Both the position numbers and the translations under genes were made by a program. The notes below the pieces were generated by a model, which was not told where the DNA came from, made no database searches, and was given only the letters and a program-made list of their open reading frames with translations. Positions 22,728 through 33,070 of a stretch of 64,000 nucleotides of DNA are shown piece after piece; within the stretch, counting starts at the first letter, position 1; each line of letters begins with the position of its first letter. Source of the stretch: Plazaster borealis. Its lineage: Eukaryota; Echinodermata; Asteroidea; Forcipulatida; Labidiasteridae. Location of the stretch: NCBI GenBank assembly GCA_021014325.1, contig CM037474.1, positions 25,365,488 to 25,429,487 on the forward strand. Direction: 5' to 3'.

Positions 22728-23051
22728 CTTCACATTTTGGTTAATAAATGTTTTGTTTTGCCTTCCTTTGCTTCCCCACACTGTAAAAACCGGGGGTGTT
22801 AAAATTTACACCATGCTGTCACATATAGATACCAAAAAGAGAATCAAAATTAACTTAATAGTGTGTTAGAATAACACCAATATAATTGTTTCGGCAGAAA
22901 TTAGTGTTATTTTAACACCCTATGTTGTAAATGTTGATTCTCTCTTTGTTTGGTATCTATAATGAGACAACACCCATGTAACACCCCGGTTTTTACAATG
23001 TGGGAAGCAAATGAAGGCCAAACAAAACATTATATTAACCAAAATGTGAAG
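22728..23051. mobile_element. Family K palindromic MITE with extended arms
   Basis: The core 22778-23001 has ends ACACTGTAAAAACC and GGTTTTTACAATGT and an inner pair built on GGTGTTAAAAT. The inverted symmetry continues about 50 bases beyond each core end (CTTCACATTTTGGTTAATA and its complement), unlike the copy at 45.8 kb. Confidence 0.85.
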
Positions 23052-23652
23052 ACTATAGTTTTTGCAGTGTATCCATGTGTTGGTTGCCATAGCACCAAAT
23101 CTGAAACCAACTGATCTGTACTTCTCTTGCAATGTCCAGCAAATTTAAGTCTCCTTTTTCTGATTTTTAGTATACCTTTGCAAATGACCTTCAATTTGAC
23201 ATTGTATTCAGAATGCCCGCCGAACTTGATTAGTGCACGCAGAGTCAGCGCATGCATATTTCAAAGGTTTGACACAAAACACTTGACGGCTATTGACTGT
23301 GATTTAAACCGAAACCCTTTTTGGCAACAAACACCTTTCCACTTAGCAAATTAATTTCCCGTTCGTTTTAACACTGACACCTGCATTCGACGTGTTGTAG
23401 ATCCGGTTGGGATTGTCCCTGAGACATAACAGTCTTTGTGAAAATTGATCAGCTGTCTTGTTTGTGTGGATGGGAAGAAGACTCTTTAAAAAATTAATGG
23501 AAAAACTGTAAACTGAAAAGGGCGTTTCAGATAACTGAAAAAGGTTTACTGTCAACTTCACCTGTGACTTTAGCCATTTATTTCTGTCAGCTACGTCAGT
23601 GTCGTCATGTGGCAAGTTGGACGTTGTTTACGCTAGAGCCATGCCATGAAGG

Positions 23653-23971
23653 TTAACGGGATTGTATACGTTTGGTAATTGGAACCCACTATTTGTTTCA
23701 ATCTTATGTTGTAGATATATATTGTTGACAATCTGGAGCGGTTATGTCAACGCAGGAAGAATAATCTGCAATTGGAATACACAATCTGATCTCAGATTCC
23801 AATTTTGGGGGATAAAAAGTGATATCTTTTTCCATAACCGCAGTACTTCTACTAAATGGAAAGTTTCTCAAAATGCATTTATACTATCCAAAGCTGCTGT
23901 ACTTCTTACCAAGTAAGTTTTTATTGCCATTAATTTTCAGAGTCATTACCAAACGTATACAGACCCTTTAA
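23653..23971 (+). mobile_element. MITE family B, internally deleted
   Basis: TTAA-flanked. The left part has GTATACGTTTGGTAATTGGA. The segment between ATATATATTG and GACAATCTGGAGCGGTTATG has lost about 75 bases compared with the 24.3 kb copy. The right end is CCAAACGTATACAGACCCT. Confidence 0.88.
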
Positions 23972-24328
23972 AGCATAGAGAAAGGATATCAGTTAGTATG
24001 CACTATGCAGGCAAAACGTGCCCGCGGTTCTAGTGAAAAACACTACAGAAATTAGTTGAAAACGTGAGGGGCCGAATACCACATCTTGTAAAATGGAATG
24101 AAACAACCACAAAACCCCTTTTCGCTCAAAGAATAAAACAAGACTCCTAGGCCAGATTTTGATCCGTGATCTTTTCAGACCTTTATAATTCTGCCGACAA
24201 TGGCTGATTTTGTCGGTTGAGACTTCGGTGTGGAGCGTATTTCGCATCCATTCATTCAGAGCACGCGTTGTTTGCCGGCATTTCAAGCTGAAGCTCCGGT
24301 GGACCGCCTGTTTATTGGGATTGCCACT

Positions 24329-24731
24329 TTAAAGGGGGTGTATACGTTTGGTAATTAAAACCCACTGTTTGTTTCAATCCTATAGTTGTAGATACATACC
24401 ATAAAACTAACCTGTTAAAATTTCATTTCAAAGGGTGGTAGCGTCTTTGAGATATTGTCGAAAATCTGGAGCGGTTATTGTCCACGCAGGAAGAATAATC
24501 TGCAATTGGAATACCTGAGAAACATATCTAACAGTGTACCGGTAACGTTTCTCAGATTCAGATTTTGGGGGATAAAAACTGATACCTTTTTCCATAACCC
24601 CATTACTTCGAAGTGAAATGATCCTCAAAATGCTTTATACTAACAGAAACTGCTTTTATACTTCTAACCATAAGTAGGTTTTTATTGCCATAAATTTAAA
24701 GAGTAAATACCAAACACATGCCTTCCCTTAA
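24329..24731 (+). mobile_element. MITE family B, full length
   Basis: TTAA on both sides, with left end AGGGGGTGTATACGTTTGG. The interior includes GTAGCGTCTTTGAGATATTG and GAGCGGTTATTGTCCACGCA. The right end has diverged (CCAAACACATGCCTTCCCT). 23972-24328 shows nothing recognisable. Confidence 0.88.
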
Positions 24732-24803
24732 AGTTACGTGCTCCCGCGGACTCGGTGCGGTTCAATCGCGCTCGTACCAAGAAGAGACCTATCTCGTCCA
24801 CAG

Positions 24804-25166
24804 TTAAAGGAACATTACAGAATTGGTTTTTTGCTAACAAAACAGTTAAGCACTTTATATAATCCACCATATACATAAACTGACAAACCTGTAAAAGTTT
24901 GAGATCGATCGGCCATCTGGGTCACGAGAAAATAGTGAAAAACCGATTACACATTTGCATGTGTAATGCATGAATAAAACGCTCATGAGCGATAAACTCC
25001 AATCGGCAATTAGTTTTATTTATTTCTCATCAAATATGGCATTTCAGACAGAAATATTTCTAGGGATGTTTTCTACTATCATCATCATTAGACCGTGTAA
25101 GTTTTATGTAAATCTGTGATCTTAAAGAAAATTTTAATAACCAGCAGTTCTGTAACGTTCCTTTAA
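24804..25166 (+). mobile_element. MITE family D, intact
   Basis: TTAA-flanked, with ends AGGAACATTACAGAATTGG and CAGTTCTGTAACGTTCCT. Differs from the 5.8 kb copy by few substitutions and small indels, including a 3-base CAG insertion near the right end. Confidence 0.92.
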
Positions 25167-25189
25167 TAAAAAAAAACGTGTTTGGAAAA

Positions 25190-25775
25190 AATCACTATTG
25201 AAGTTGCACTATTTTTTAAACTGCTGTTTCGGGGTCTGCTGACTATTTTTATCTGATATGTGTTTAGTCAAAAATAAAGCTGACTACTTTATTCGCACAG
25301 AACTGTCAATGTGTTTTCATTCCTGCAACTATTTTAATTAGTAATTAATTCCTAAACTCATAGGTCACTTCGTGAAAATGAAAAACTAGTTTTGCCAGCA
25401 GAGCGCTTTGTACAAACCAATGCATATAAAGACCTATCTAGATAGGTCACTTCGTGAAAATACTACGCTTCCAGATAGGTCACTTCGTGAAACGCAAATG
25501 TCACACACGCGCCTGAACTGCGCGCGCTGTAGCGCTTTGTATATCATTGGTAAAGTGGCAGATAAGTCACTTCGTGAAAATTACAAAATGGCAAATCTAG
25601 TGATACGTAGTTTATCTAATTAGTGTAATTACGAAACCAGTACGTATAAGGAACTGAAACTTGCTGAAAATGTTAACAGTATTGAGTATATTAATAATTT
25701 GTATAACAAATTATCTGAAAAAATTTGTGATTTTTGACGGATAGGCCACTTCGTGGTACGAGCGACGCGGTATAT
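25190..25775 (+). mobile_element. Family M element with repeated GATAGGTCACTTCGTG blocks
   Basis: The block (G/C)ATAGGTCACTTCGTGAAAAT occurs five times (about 25360, 25441, 25474, 25560, 25740), unevenly spaced. The flanking sequence (CTGCTGTTTCGGGGTCTGCT, TTCATTCCTGCAACTATTTT) matches the reverse strand of the 15.3-16.0 kb element. Confidence 0.72.
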
Positions 25776-27382
25776 TAAAGGGAATTAGGAACAAGTGTTA
25801 TTAACTTACAATGATAATTAATATAATTATTATAGTATAATTATATCTTGACGTGCCGGCAATGCCTTTGAAGTATCCAGGACTTTTTCGGGGGGCACAG
25901 TGGGCGGGGCGCAGCCAGAACTTTTTCGGTGGGCACAGGGGTGGCTTTTCAGATGGGGGCTGGTTTTGTCAGTGGTGTAGGGGTCAAGCTTTTTTCTTAA
26001 ATACAGTATAGTCATTGTAGGCTGTTTTCAAACCGTATAATAGTACCTATCCTTGCATTATCGCACAGAGAAACGGCAACTAATACAGACAATTTAATTT
26101 GTGGTTTTTAAATAATAATAAACCGTTATTTATCAAAGAAAATGTTACAGAAATAATACAATAGCCCTGTCTCAATGCTAATGATCAGCGCACAAAGGCA
26201 ACACCGGCAACCATGATGGCTTGCTGATTTCAAAGCAATACGGTACACTATAAAACCTGGCACGGTTACATGTAAGCTACATTATGGCGTCCATCTTGGC
26301 AGCTTGATTTAGTTTTAACTGTAGGGGCCTACTCGGTTTCCCGAGATGCAGTGCGGTTATATTTTTAAGATGGCACTTGTGCATCTGGGCTATGGCTCTT
26401 CATTTTGTGTTGGCTAAACCTCCGGATTCATGTGCATGTGTAACCTAATGCAAGACAAGCCTCTTGAGGGATACAATAATTAGGCCTACATTACAGACTG
26501 CTCTGTTGGGTACAACATCAACCCCAACCCCAACCCCCCCCCCTTACACCCCCTCTTTGGCTTGATGTTGTCAATTTGGGCATCCAATGCGTCTATCCTC
26601 GAGCCTGTCTTCTACCATGGAGGAAGAACATTTTCTTCCTCCACGTGCTTCTACTCACATTACCCGCTGAAACGCGCCTCAACGCGAATGCAGGGTAAAA
26701 AGCCACGATCCCACGTCGCCCAATCTACTTTGTGCCATGGCCTTTAGCGAAAACTCTTACATAGCACTTGAACCGGCAACATTTTTTCCAATGTACAGCC
26801 CTGAGGTGTCACTGGAAAAAGACCCACCCGTATTATGCCGTGCACCTGCGTTAATGTTTCAACTGCACCGCGCAGAAGAAAGGTACTATACTCACAAATC
26901 TTACACCCACGGGGTCAAAACGTGCATGTTGTCCCAGAAGCAAAAGAAGAGTATGGCTTGTATGCTGATGTAAAATTCATCCCAAATTTGTGCATGATCG
27001 ACATGGAAAGAAACACAACCTGTGGAATATTTAGCTCAAATTTGCATTGGATACCAACACGGATTCGAAGTCGGTTTCGTGTTACTCACTCACTCGTTCT
27101 CCAAAGTATGACAAGTCAAACTGGAAACAACCTCGATTTCAGAGTGATTGAAATCATCTGTAATAATTTGTAAATTTGATAACTGAATATTGATTAACTT
27201 GCTTACTTCTGATTGGCCGCCAGTCACGAACCCCGTTTAAAGCAAAATTGGCAGTTCCCGACGTCAGAAAATGTGTAAACCTGTTTATGTTTTTCGTTAC
27301 ACAAACCTTTCTAAATTCGTTCGCTTGTGGATGAATATTCTTTAGTGTTTAATCCTTTCATCCAAACACAGACAATGCATCT
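25776..27382. other. No recognisable gene; repeat fragments
   Basis: A GGACTTTTTCGGGGGGCACA-type block is repeated at 25880-25940 and looks like a transposon end. 26165-26310 resembles 52180-52330 (family V). Overlapping frames at 26562-27173 show no motif or splice support. Confidence 0.4.
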
Positions 27383-27802
27383 TTAAAGGGAAGGTATACC
27401 CTTGTTTTTTGGAGCCGTTCGATTGCTTTAATCCTATATATAAATGTAGGTTGTTGCGTTTGTGAAATATCGCCGAAAATCCGGAGCGGTTATGTCCACG
27501 CGCGCGGGAAGAATAATCCGTAATTGGAATACACAATTTGAGAAACCTATTTGACAGTAATGTTTTTCAGATTCAACTTTAGGGGGATAAAAACTGCTAT
27601 CTTTGTGCGCTTTATAAGACTTCGTTTTTAAGACTTCGTTAAGACTTCGTTATTATTATCTTTTTCCATAACCACATTACTTCGAAGTGAAATGATTCTC
27701 AAAATGCTTTATACTATCGAAAGCTGATGTTCTTCTAACCAAGTAGGTTTTTATTGCCATTAATTTTAAGAGTGGTTACCAAATGTATGCATTACCCTTT
27801 AA
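27383..27802 (+). mobile_element. MITE family B with internal duplication
   Basis: TTAA-flanked. The interior carries GAGCGGTTATGTCCACGCG and CACATTACTTCGAAGTGAAA. A small tandem block based on AAGACTTCGTT is inserted at about 27615-27650. Confidence 0.87.
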
Positions 27803-27984
27803 TAACCGATGGATATTAGGTGGGGACTAAAGCCATATCCCCATGGCAGGAGTTCTCGTCCCTGGCGTGTATGATGAAAATGTATCTTCCCTATTAAAGT
27901 ATTATAGGCTCTATTATAGTGCACTTAGTTTAACAGCCTGTAGATTTCCAACGCATGTTTTCTTTTCCCAGGCTGACTCAAAGG

Positions 27985-28350
27985 TATTATACAGGATTGG
28001 CAAGGATTAAAAAACATCATTGTTTAAATTTTAGTCTGAAAGGTTACCAATTATGAAGTTCATACTAGAACCATTTTTCCTCTAAAATGAAGTCATATTC
28101 GGGGAAACTGTAGGCCTACTGAAAACCTTTTTAAAAACGCAACAAATGATTTCGGTTGTTACAACCCAAATAAAGGATAATGTGTTTACATGCTGAAAAT
28201 TGTGCATGGTATTTCACTATTTTCTCCTGACTCACACAACGGATTAAGCCCCAAGTTTCATAGGTTTGTCATGTGAATTATGGTTGATGACACAAAACAT
28301 GAACACTGTCCGCAACTATCTTGTTAGCTCTACCAATGCTGTATAATACC
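27985..28350 (+). repeat. Family F repeat
   Basis: Shares AATGTGTTTACATGCTGAAA and TTTCACTATTTTCTCCTGAC with 3.0-3.25 kb. Its right part (GTTAGCTCTACCAATGCTGT) matches the left end of the 58.7 kb fragment in reverse. Confidence 0.7.
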
Positions 28351-28577
28351 TTAAACTGTACGTCGCATTGGTCCTGTTTCGGGCTACAAATTAAAAGCAG
28401 TGCCCATAGAGATTATAGATTTCTCTGGTTTGTGTGGGTACATATAATGATAGCAATTTCTACTTTTCTCATAATATATGTAGGACGGTTATATTCCTGT
28501 ACTCTAATGGGCAATAAGCCCTGTCTGCACAGGTTGTTACCCATCGGGATTGCCATGGGCCTACTTTCATAAAGCTG

Positions 28578-28990
28578 TTAAATGGATTTTATTCGTTTGG
28601 TAATTGGAACCCACTGTTTGTTTCAATCCTATAGAGTTGTACTATATACCATAAAACAAACATATGAAAACTTCATTTCAAAAGTAAGTTGGTAGCGTTT
28701 TTGAGATAATATTGCCGAAAATCTGGAGCGGTTATCATGTCCATACAGGATCGGGACGAATAATCTGCATTGGAATACACAATCTGAGAAGCGTTTCTGT
28801 CGACAGAAACGCTTCTCAGATTCAAACTGTTTGGGGTAAAAAGTGATATCTTTTTCCATAACCGCAGTACTTCGAAGTGAACCAATTCTCAATATGCATT
28901 ATACTATCCAAAGCTGCTGTACTTCTTACCAAGTAAGTTTGTATTGTCATTAATTTTCAGAGTCATCCAAACGTATGCAGACCCTTTTTA
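28578..28990 (+). mobile_element. MITE family B
   Basis: TTAA on both sides. The left end is decayed (AATGGATTTTATTCGTTTGG). The centre has a perfect GAAGCGTTTCTGTCGACAGA-type palindrome around 28800. The right end is CCAAACGTATGCAGACCCTT. Confidence 0.88.
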
Positions 28991-29304
28991 AAGAGGGCCT
29001 CCATAGCAAGGTCAAATTCATTTTTCCAAAGAATTATCTTCAAACACTGGACTGTGTTGGTAGTGGTCTGAATATAAATCATAGCTTTTTGTCTGACTCA
29101 CTATACCACCCTTTGTTTAGACTGTGCTGGACTGTTAGTATGCTAAACCTTGGTTGAAGTTGTTTGTCGTCATTATCGAATTGAGTAGTTGGTGGTGCTA
29201 CGACAGCTTTGAAAGACCCCCCTTACAAAGATTCTACCTATTGATTGGTTTAGAGCGCGTAACATGTCTGATTTTAACTATAGAAACCGCGTAAACGCGA
29301 CGCG

Positions 29305-29412
29305 CTATACAAGCAGCAAACATTGTACTTTACCCGTAGCAACCAGTGTACTATCCCAAAGCAACCAATGTACTATCCTATACCAACCATTGTACTCTAC
29401 CCATAGCAACAG
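29305..29412. repeat. Degenerate 23-bp tandem repeat
   Basis: About four units of the type AGCAACCAATGTACTATCC, each a few bases different. 28991-29304 shows nothing recognisable. Confidence 0.75.
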
Positions 29413-29505
29413 CAGCGTCTTTTTACCTTGACGTCTAGGCACAATTATGTATGGGGTGTTATGAAACAAATGTTGATTGCTCACTCGTGCATGGTTAATA
29501 AAACT

Positions 29506-29605
29506 ACGATGACCCCGGAGCGTTCCATTTTCCATCGGCTTCGCCGTGACCCCGGAGCGTTCTATTTTCCATCGGCTTCGCTTCAGGAAAATAGAACGCA
29601 CCGAG
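29506..29605. repeat. 37-bp tandem duplication followed by an inverted piece
   Basis: GACCCCGGAGCGTTC(C/T)ATTT...CATCGGCTTCGC occurs twice in a row. GGAAAATAGAACGC then follows as a partial reverse complement, giving a small hairpin. Confidence 0.8.
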
Positions 29606-29696
29606 GATCACATCGGGAATGAACTTTGTAAAAGGCCACAATTTATTTTCCTCTCTGCAATTTCCTGACTAACACGGCTATACCCACCACTTGATG

Positions 29697-29831
29697 GGAG
29701 AAATTGGAACGCTAGGTGGCAGCAGACCTACCAGGTAAATCTCCATTGTTTAGTTCTGAGCACGCGCACATTACCGAGAACAATGGATTTACCTGGTAAG
29801 TCTGCTGCCACCTAGCGTCCCAAAAGTCTCC
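29697..29831. mobile_element. Family T fold-back MITE with CTCF-like motif in both arms
   Basis: The arms contain CGCTAGGTGGCAGCAGAC (29710-29727) and its reverse complement (29800-29818), and GGTAAATCTCCATTGTT with its complement further inward. A diverged single arm lies at about 60.27-60.31 kb. 29832-30360 shows nothing recognisable. Confidence 0.8.
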
Positions 29832-30360
29832 AATTCATTGTTGTGATTCACTTCTTTTCCAATAGGCCTAGTAGAGTCCTTATGAGAGAGTCTGTATAGC
29901 CTACATTCCAAAGAGAAGTTTTTGCGTCTATCAAAAGGTCAATAGATCACTGCCTTTTTTAAATTAAATATCATCAAATTTCAGGAATGAACTTCAAATT
30001 TCCCGTACAAAAATGTAAAGACCCATAATATTTGATAATGTGACGTCATTGGATGTTTTGGGATGTTGACAAAATTCGCACTGGACGGGTATAAAAATAC
30101 AATGGCATTTTTCATCGTTTTAACATGAGGTTATATAGAAACTTGAATTGTTGTTCTCCCACTTTCATGAGGACTCTAATAAATAGAAAATGAGTGCATC
30201 AAAAAGGTGAATTTGACCCCTTGGAGCCAGCCATAAAGCAAAACGTGTTTAACACTAAACAAAAACTTGCCTAGCAGAATTAGGTTACCTGTCAAAATAC
30301 CACGTTATGTATATCGTTTTTTTGTGACTGGTTCCCTGCTTATTTTTTCTTAGCAGCCTA

Positions 30361-30680
30361 GGGAAAAGTATTCTTTATCCCCGATGCAAATTTAACATCT
30401 ATTAAATTGTCGCGGTCCCCGCTGCTTAAATATAGGATTCGAACTGCCTCTAACTACCGGGCAATCTCGTTGGTCTAGTTGGTAAGACATCTGCTCTAGA
30501 TTGGCAAAGGTCGTGGGTTCGAATACCCCGAGTAATATGCCTGTGATTTTTGTTCACAGGACTCGGGAAAGTACTGAGTATACAGTGCTTTACACACATC
30601 GCTGTACGGGTAAAACCAAAATAACAATATTCTTTATCCCCGATGCAAATTTAACATCTATTATGTATATTGGTTTCTTG
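30361..30680 (+). repeat. SINE1, most complete copy
   Basis: In order: tail-like block (TTCTTTATCCCCGATGCAAA), head (GGTCCCCGCTGCTTAAATAT), A box (GTTGGTCTAGTTGGTAAGAC), B box (GGTCGTGGGTTCGAATACC), body (TGTTCACAGGACTCGGGAAA), then the same tail block again. The direct repeat of the tail at both ends is exact over about 35 bases. Confidence 0.85.
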
Positions 30681-30774
30681 TTCGAACATTGTCCTCCAAG
30701 ATGCCAGACGTTGGATTCCCGCTTCTTGGTTAGATAATTTACAGCCCCTATGGAAATACCTTTCAGCATCCCCA

Positions 30775-31114
30775 TTAAAGGCATCGTACACGTTTGGTAA
30801 TTGTCAAAGACCAGTGATGCATAAAATAACAAGCCTGTGAAAATTTGGGCTCAATTGGTCATCGAAGTTGCAAGAAAATGATGAAAGAAAAAAACACCCT
30901 TGGCGTACAAAAATAATTTGTGTGCTTTCAGATGGGAATAAAAATATCTTGCAAGAAGCTTTTATTATTTTAGTGAGAAATTACCTCTTTCTCAAAACCT
31001 ACGTTACTTTTCAGAGGAAGTCGTTTATCAACAGCTCTCTGTTGCTCGTTACCAAGTCAGTTTTTATGCTAATATATATTTTGAGTAATTATCAAACGTG
31101 TACAGTGCCTTTAA
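30775..31114 (+). mobile_element. MITE family A
   Basis: The left flank reads ATTAA and the right TTAAG, so only TTAA is shared. Ends are AGGCATCGTACACGTTTGG and CAAACGTGTACAGTGCCT. It lacks the ~23-base segment after GACCAGTG found in the 13.3 kb copy. Confidence 0.9.
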
Positions 31115-31539
31115 GGAATGCTGATTCAACCAAAAGAGTGTCAGACTATTTTTGCCTTCCAGCCTCGGTTTGGTAAAATGCATATTGGACGGTGCAATCT
31201 TCCCATCCCCCCCCCCCCCCGCCCTCGGCCGGTTGAATTTGGTCATTCAAGTCTCCTTGTATGGTTAGACTGGTCCCCGGTATCCGCAAGGATAAAGACA
31301 GGTATTGGTCATACAGACCCAATGATTTCATTGGATACAAGGATTTTATTCGATAAACGGGCAAGCTTCGGGCTTTCCATATCTGTGTTTTTTTGTCCGC
31401 TCCGAAGTGACATGTTTGTCAGCTCCACCATATGAACTTTTCGATTTCTGCTGCTGCGCGCGTATGTGTACATAAGGTTTGTATGTAATGTTGTTTACGT
31501 CCGTGCATGAATGTAATAGACTCACCGCGGCTGGCGCGC

Positions 31540-31795
31540 CACTAACTCGGGATATTCAACTTTGACCCCAATGCCTGGTAGTCAGTACAGTGCAGCAGTG
31601 GATAGACGGACGGAGCCAAAATTACTTCCATGTATAGGTAATAGGGATGTACACATCATGTACACGTAGTCTGGAAAACACACATTCGCCGCTGACAAGT
31701 AAAATAATAACTGTACTGCTACTACGATAACCCGAGGCAGAGCGTCCTCTAGTCTAGCACTACGGACAACAACAGTGTTAGAATATTGTAAAAAT
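31540..31795 (+). promoter_or_regulatory. Probable promoter and non-coding first exon region
   Basis: A good donor (AAAAT|GTAAGTTTTTTT) at 31796 pairs naturally with the acceptor at 32568, giving a 773-base intron. The preceding 250 bases are richer in CpG than the surroundings and hold no open frame, as expected of a 5'UTR exon. I see no clear TATA box, and the transcription start cannot be placed. Confidence 0.35.
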
Positions 31796-32044
31796 GTAAG
31801 TTTTTTTCATGGAGTTATGTTTTGAAAGCTTCCTATTCATTTTAGTATTAGTTAGTTTAATTAAGCAACCTACCTCCATGGTTTAAACAATGATTGGTAT
31901 GGTAGTCACTAAAATTAAAAACTACCACTCCAGTGAGTAAGTTAGGCATTGATGATGAGTGCTACTGCATGCAGTACATGCCAGTACTAGTAGGTCATGA
32001 GGTCGTTGAATCATGATTAAATGGGGGCCATGTATTTGAAAATC

Positions 32045-32505
32045 TTGTTTACAAAAAGAGTGACAATGTACACTCCATACCACGGTGTTTCCTGACGGGC
32101 AAGATAATTAAGTGTTTACACTGTATCCTATTTAACACATAAATTAAAGAATTAGGCCTATTACAAAAAGAGAGTAACAATAATTTAGTCATGTTATTGT
32201 TTACACCCTTCCCCCATCCTGTCCATGGCACCAACCAATTAGAATTAGAATTCTACCTCCATGCTCCATCCAACACAGCAGTTGCCTGCATGGCTGGAGA
32301 TATGCCCCCATTTTTTCCATATCAAAAGTTTATAAAAAAACACCAGACGCTGCAATCTCCATAAAATGCAATATTTTATATTTCGTCAATTTTTATTAAT
32401 TATTATGCTGCTTGTTCAACAATTGCCCGCAGGAAGTCCATTCTCTGTGTCTATTAATATAAACATGATGATGTCAAAGGTTACAATGTCTATTGAATGG
32501 TTTAA
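32045..32505 (+). repeat. Family O repeat, copy 3 (in intron 1)
   Basis: Diverged copy with ATGTACACTCCATACCACGG, GGCAAGATAATTAAGTG, GCCCGCAGGAAGTCCATTCT and GTCAAAGGTTACAATGTCTA. It lies within the 5'UTR intron of the gene. Confidence 0.65.
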
Positions 32506-32568
32506 AGTTCTATGGCTATAGTCATTAATTTCCGATTATTTTATTTTTATTTCAACATTGTTTTACAG

Positions 32569-32716
32569 TCAATCTCGGACAACTGATGTCGAAAACACAA
32601 AGAGAATCCTGATAATGAGGTCTAACGCTAGGCAAATTCCATAAGTATTATCTACACTGAAGTCAGTTTGATTATTCCACAGACCAAAATCTGTCGCACA
32701 AAGAAAAACATACAAA
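32569..32716 (+). other. 5'UTR part of the first coding exon, with two upstream ORFs
   Basis: A strong acceptor (TTTCAACATTGTTTTACAG) ends at 32568. The 148 bases before the chosen ATG hold two very short upstream ORFs: 32586-32612 (8 codons plus stop) and 32615-32644 (9 codons plus stop). Both end before the main start, so they could reduce translation or force reinitiation. That effect is inferred, not shown. Confidence 0.5.
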
Positions 32717-33070
32717 ATGTGCTCCGCGGGGACCTTGAAAATGCAGACAATAAGTCTAATCTACGGAACCAGTAAAATTTGTCTTGTCTGCCAAAAGCTC
32801 ACTGAGGCAGGGAGCAGGGTTTCCACAAGCCGGAGTCGCCTTGACATCCAAGATTGTTTGAAGAAGTATGTAAGCCTAGACATTCCTGGGGAGGGTTTTA
32901 TCTGTCGCCTTTGCAAAACGAGACTTCATGGGCTAAAGAGGAAGATCGACAAGTTTAGGAAGTCCGTCATGGATGGGCAGCACAAGTTTCGAGAGCAGGA
33001 AGTAGGCAAAAACACCATACCAGCTGATGGAACCCTCTTAGAGAATAATCAGGACGCCGGCATGAGAAAG
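32717..33070 (+). CDS. Coding exon 1 (zinc module, residues 1-118)
   Basis: This exon runs from an ATG with A at -3 to the donor AAAG|GTAATA. It encodes C22xxC25 (KICLVCQK) and C63xxC66 (FICRLCKTRL), spaced as in zinc-associated N-terminal modules, then a basic helix around RKIDKFRKSV. A second in-frame ATG eight codons downstream is an alternative start. The open frame runs past the donor to 33133, but those residues come from a family G repeat in the intron, which supports ending the exon at 33070. Confidence 0.75.

Noticed and set aside
26562..27173. Overlapping frames of 61-112 codons as a possible gene
   Set aside because: Different frames overlap without domain, splice or codon-bias support.
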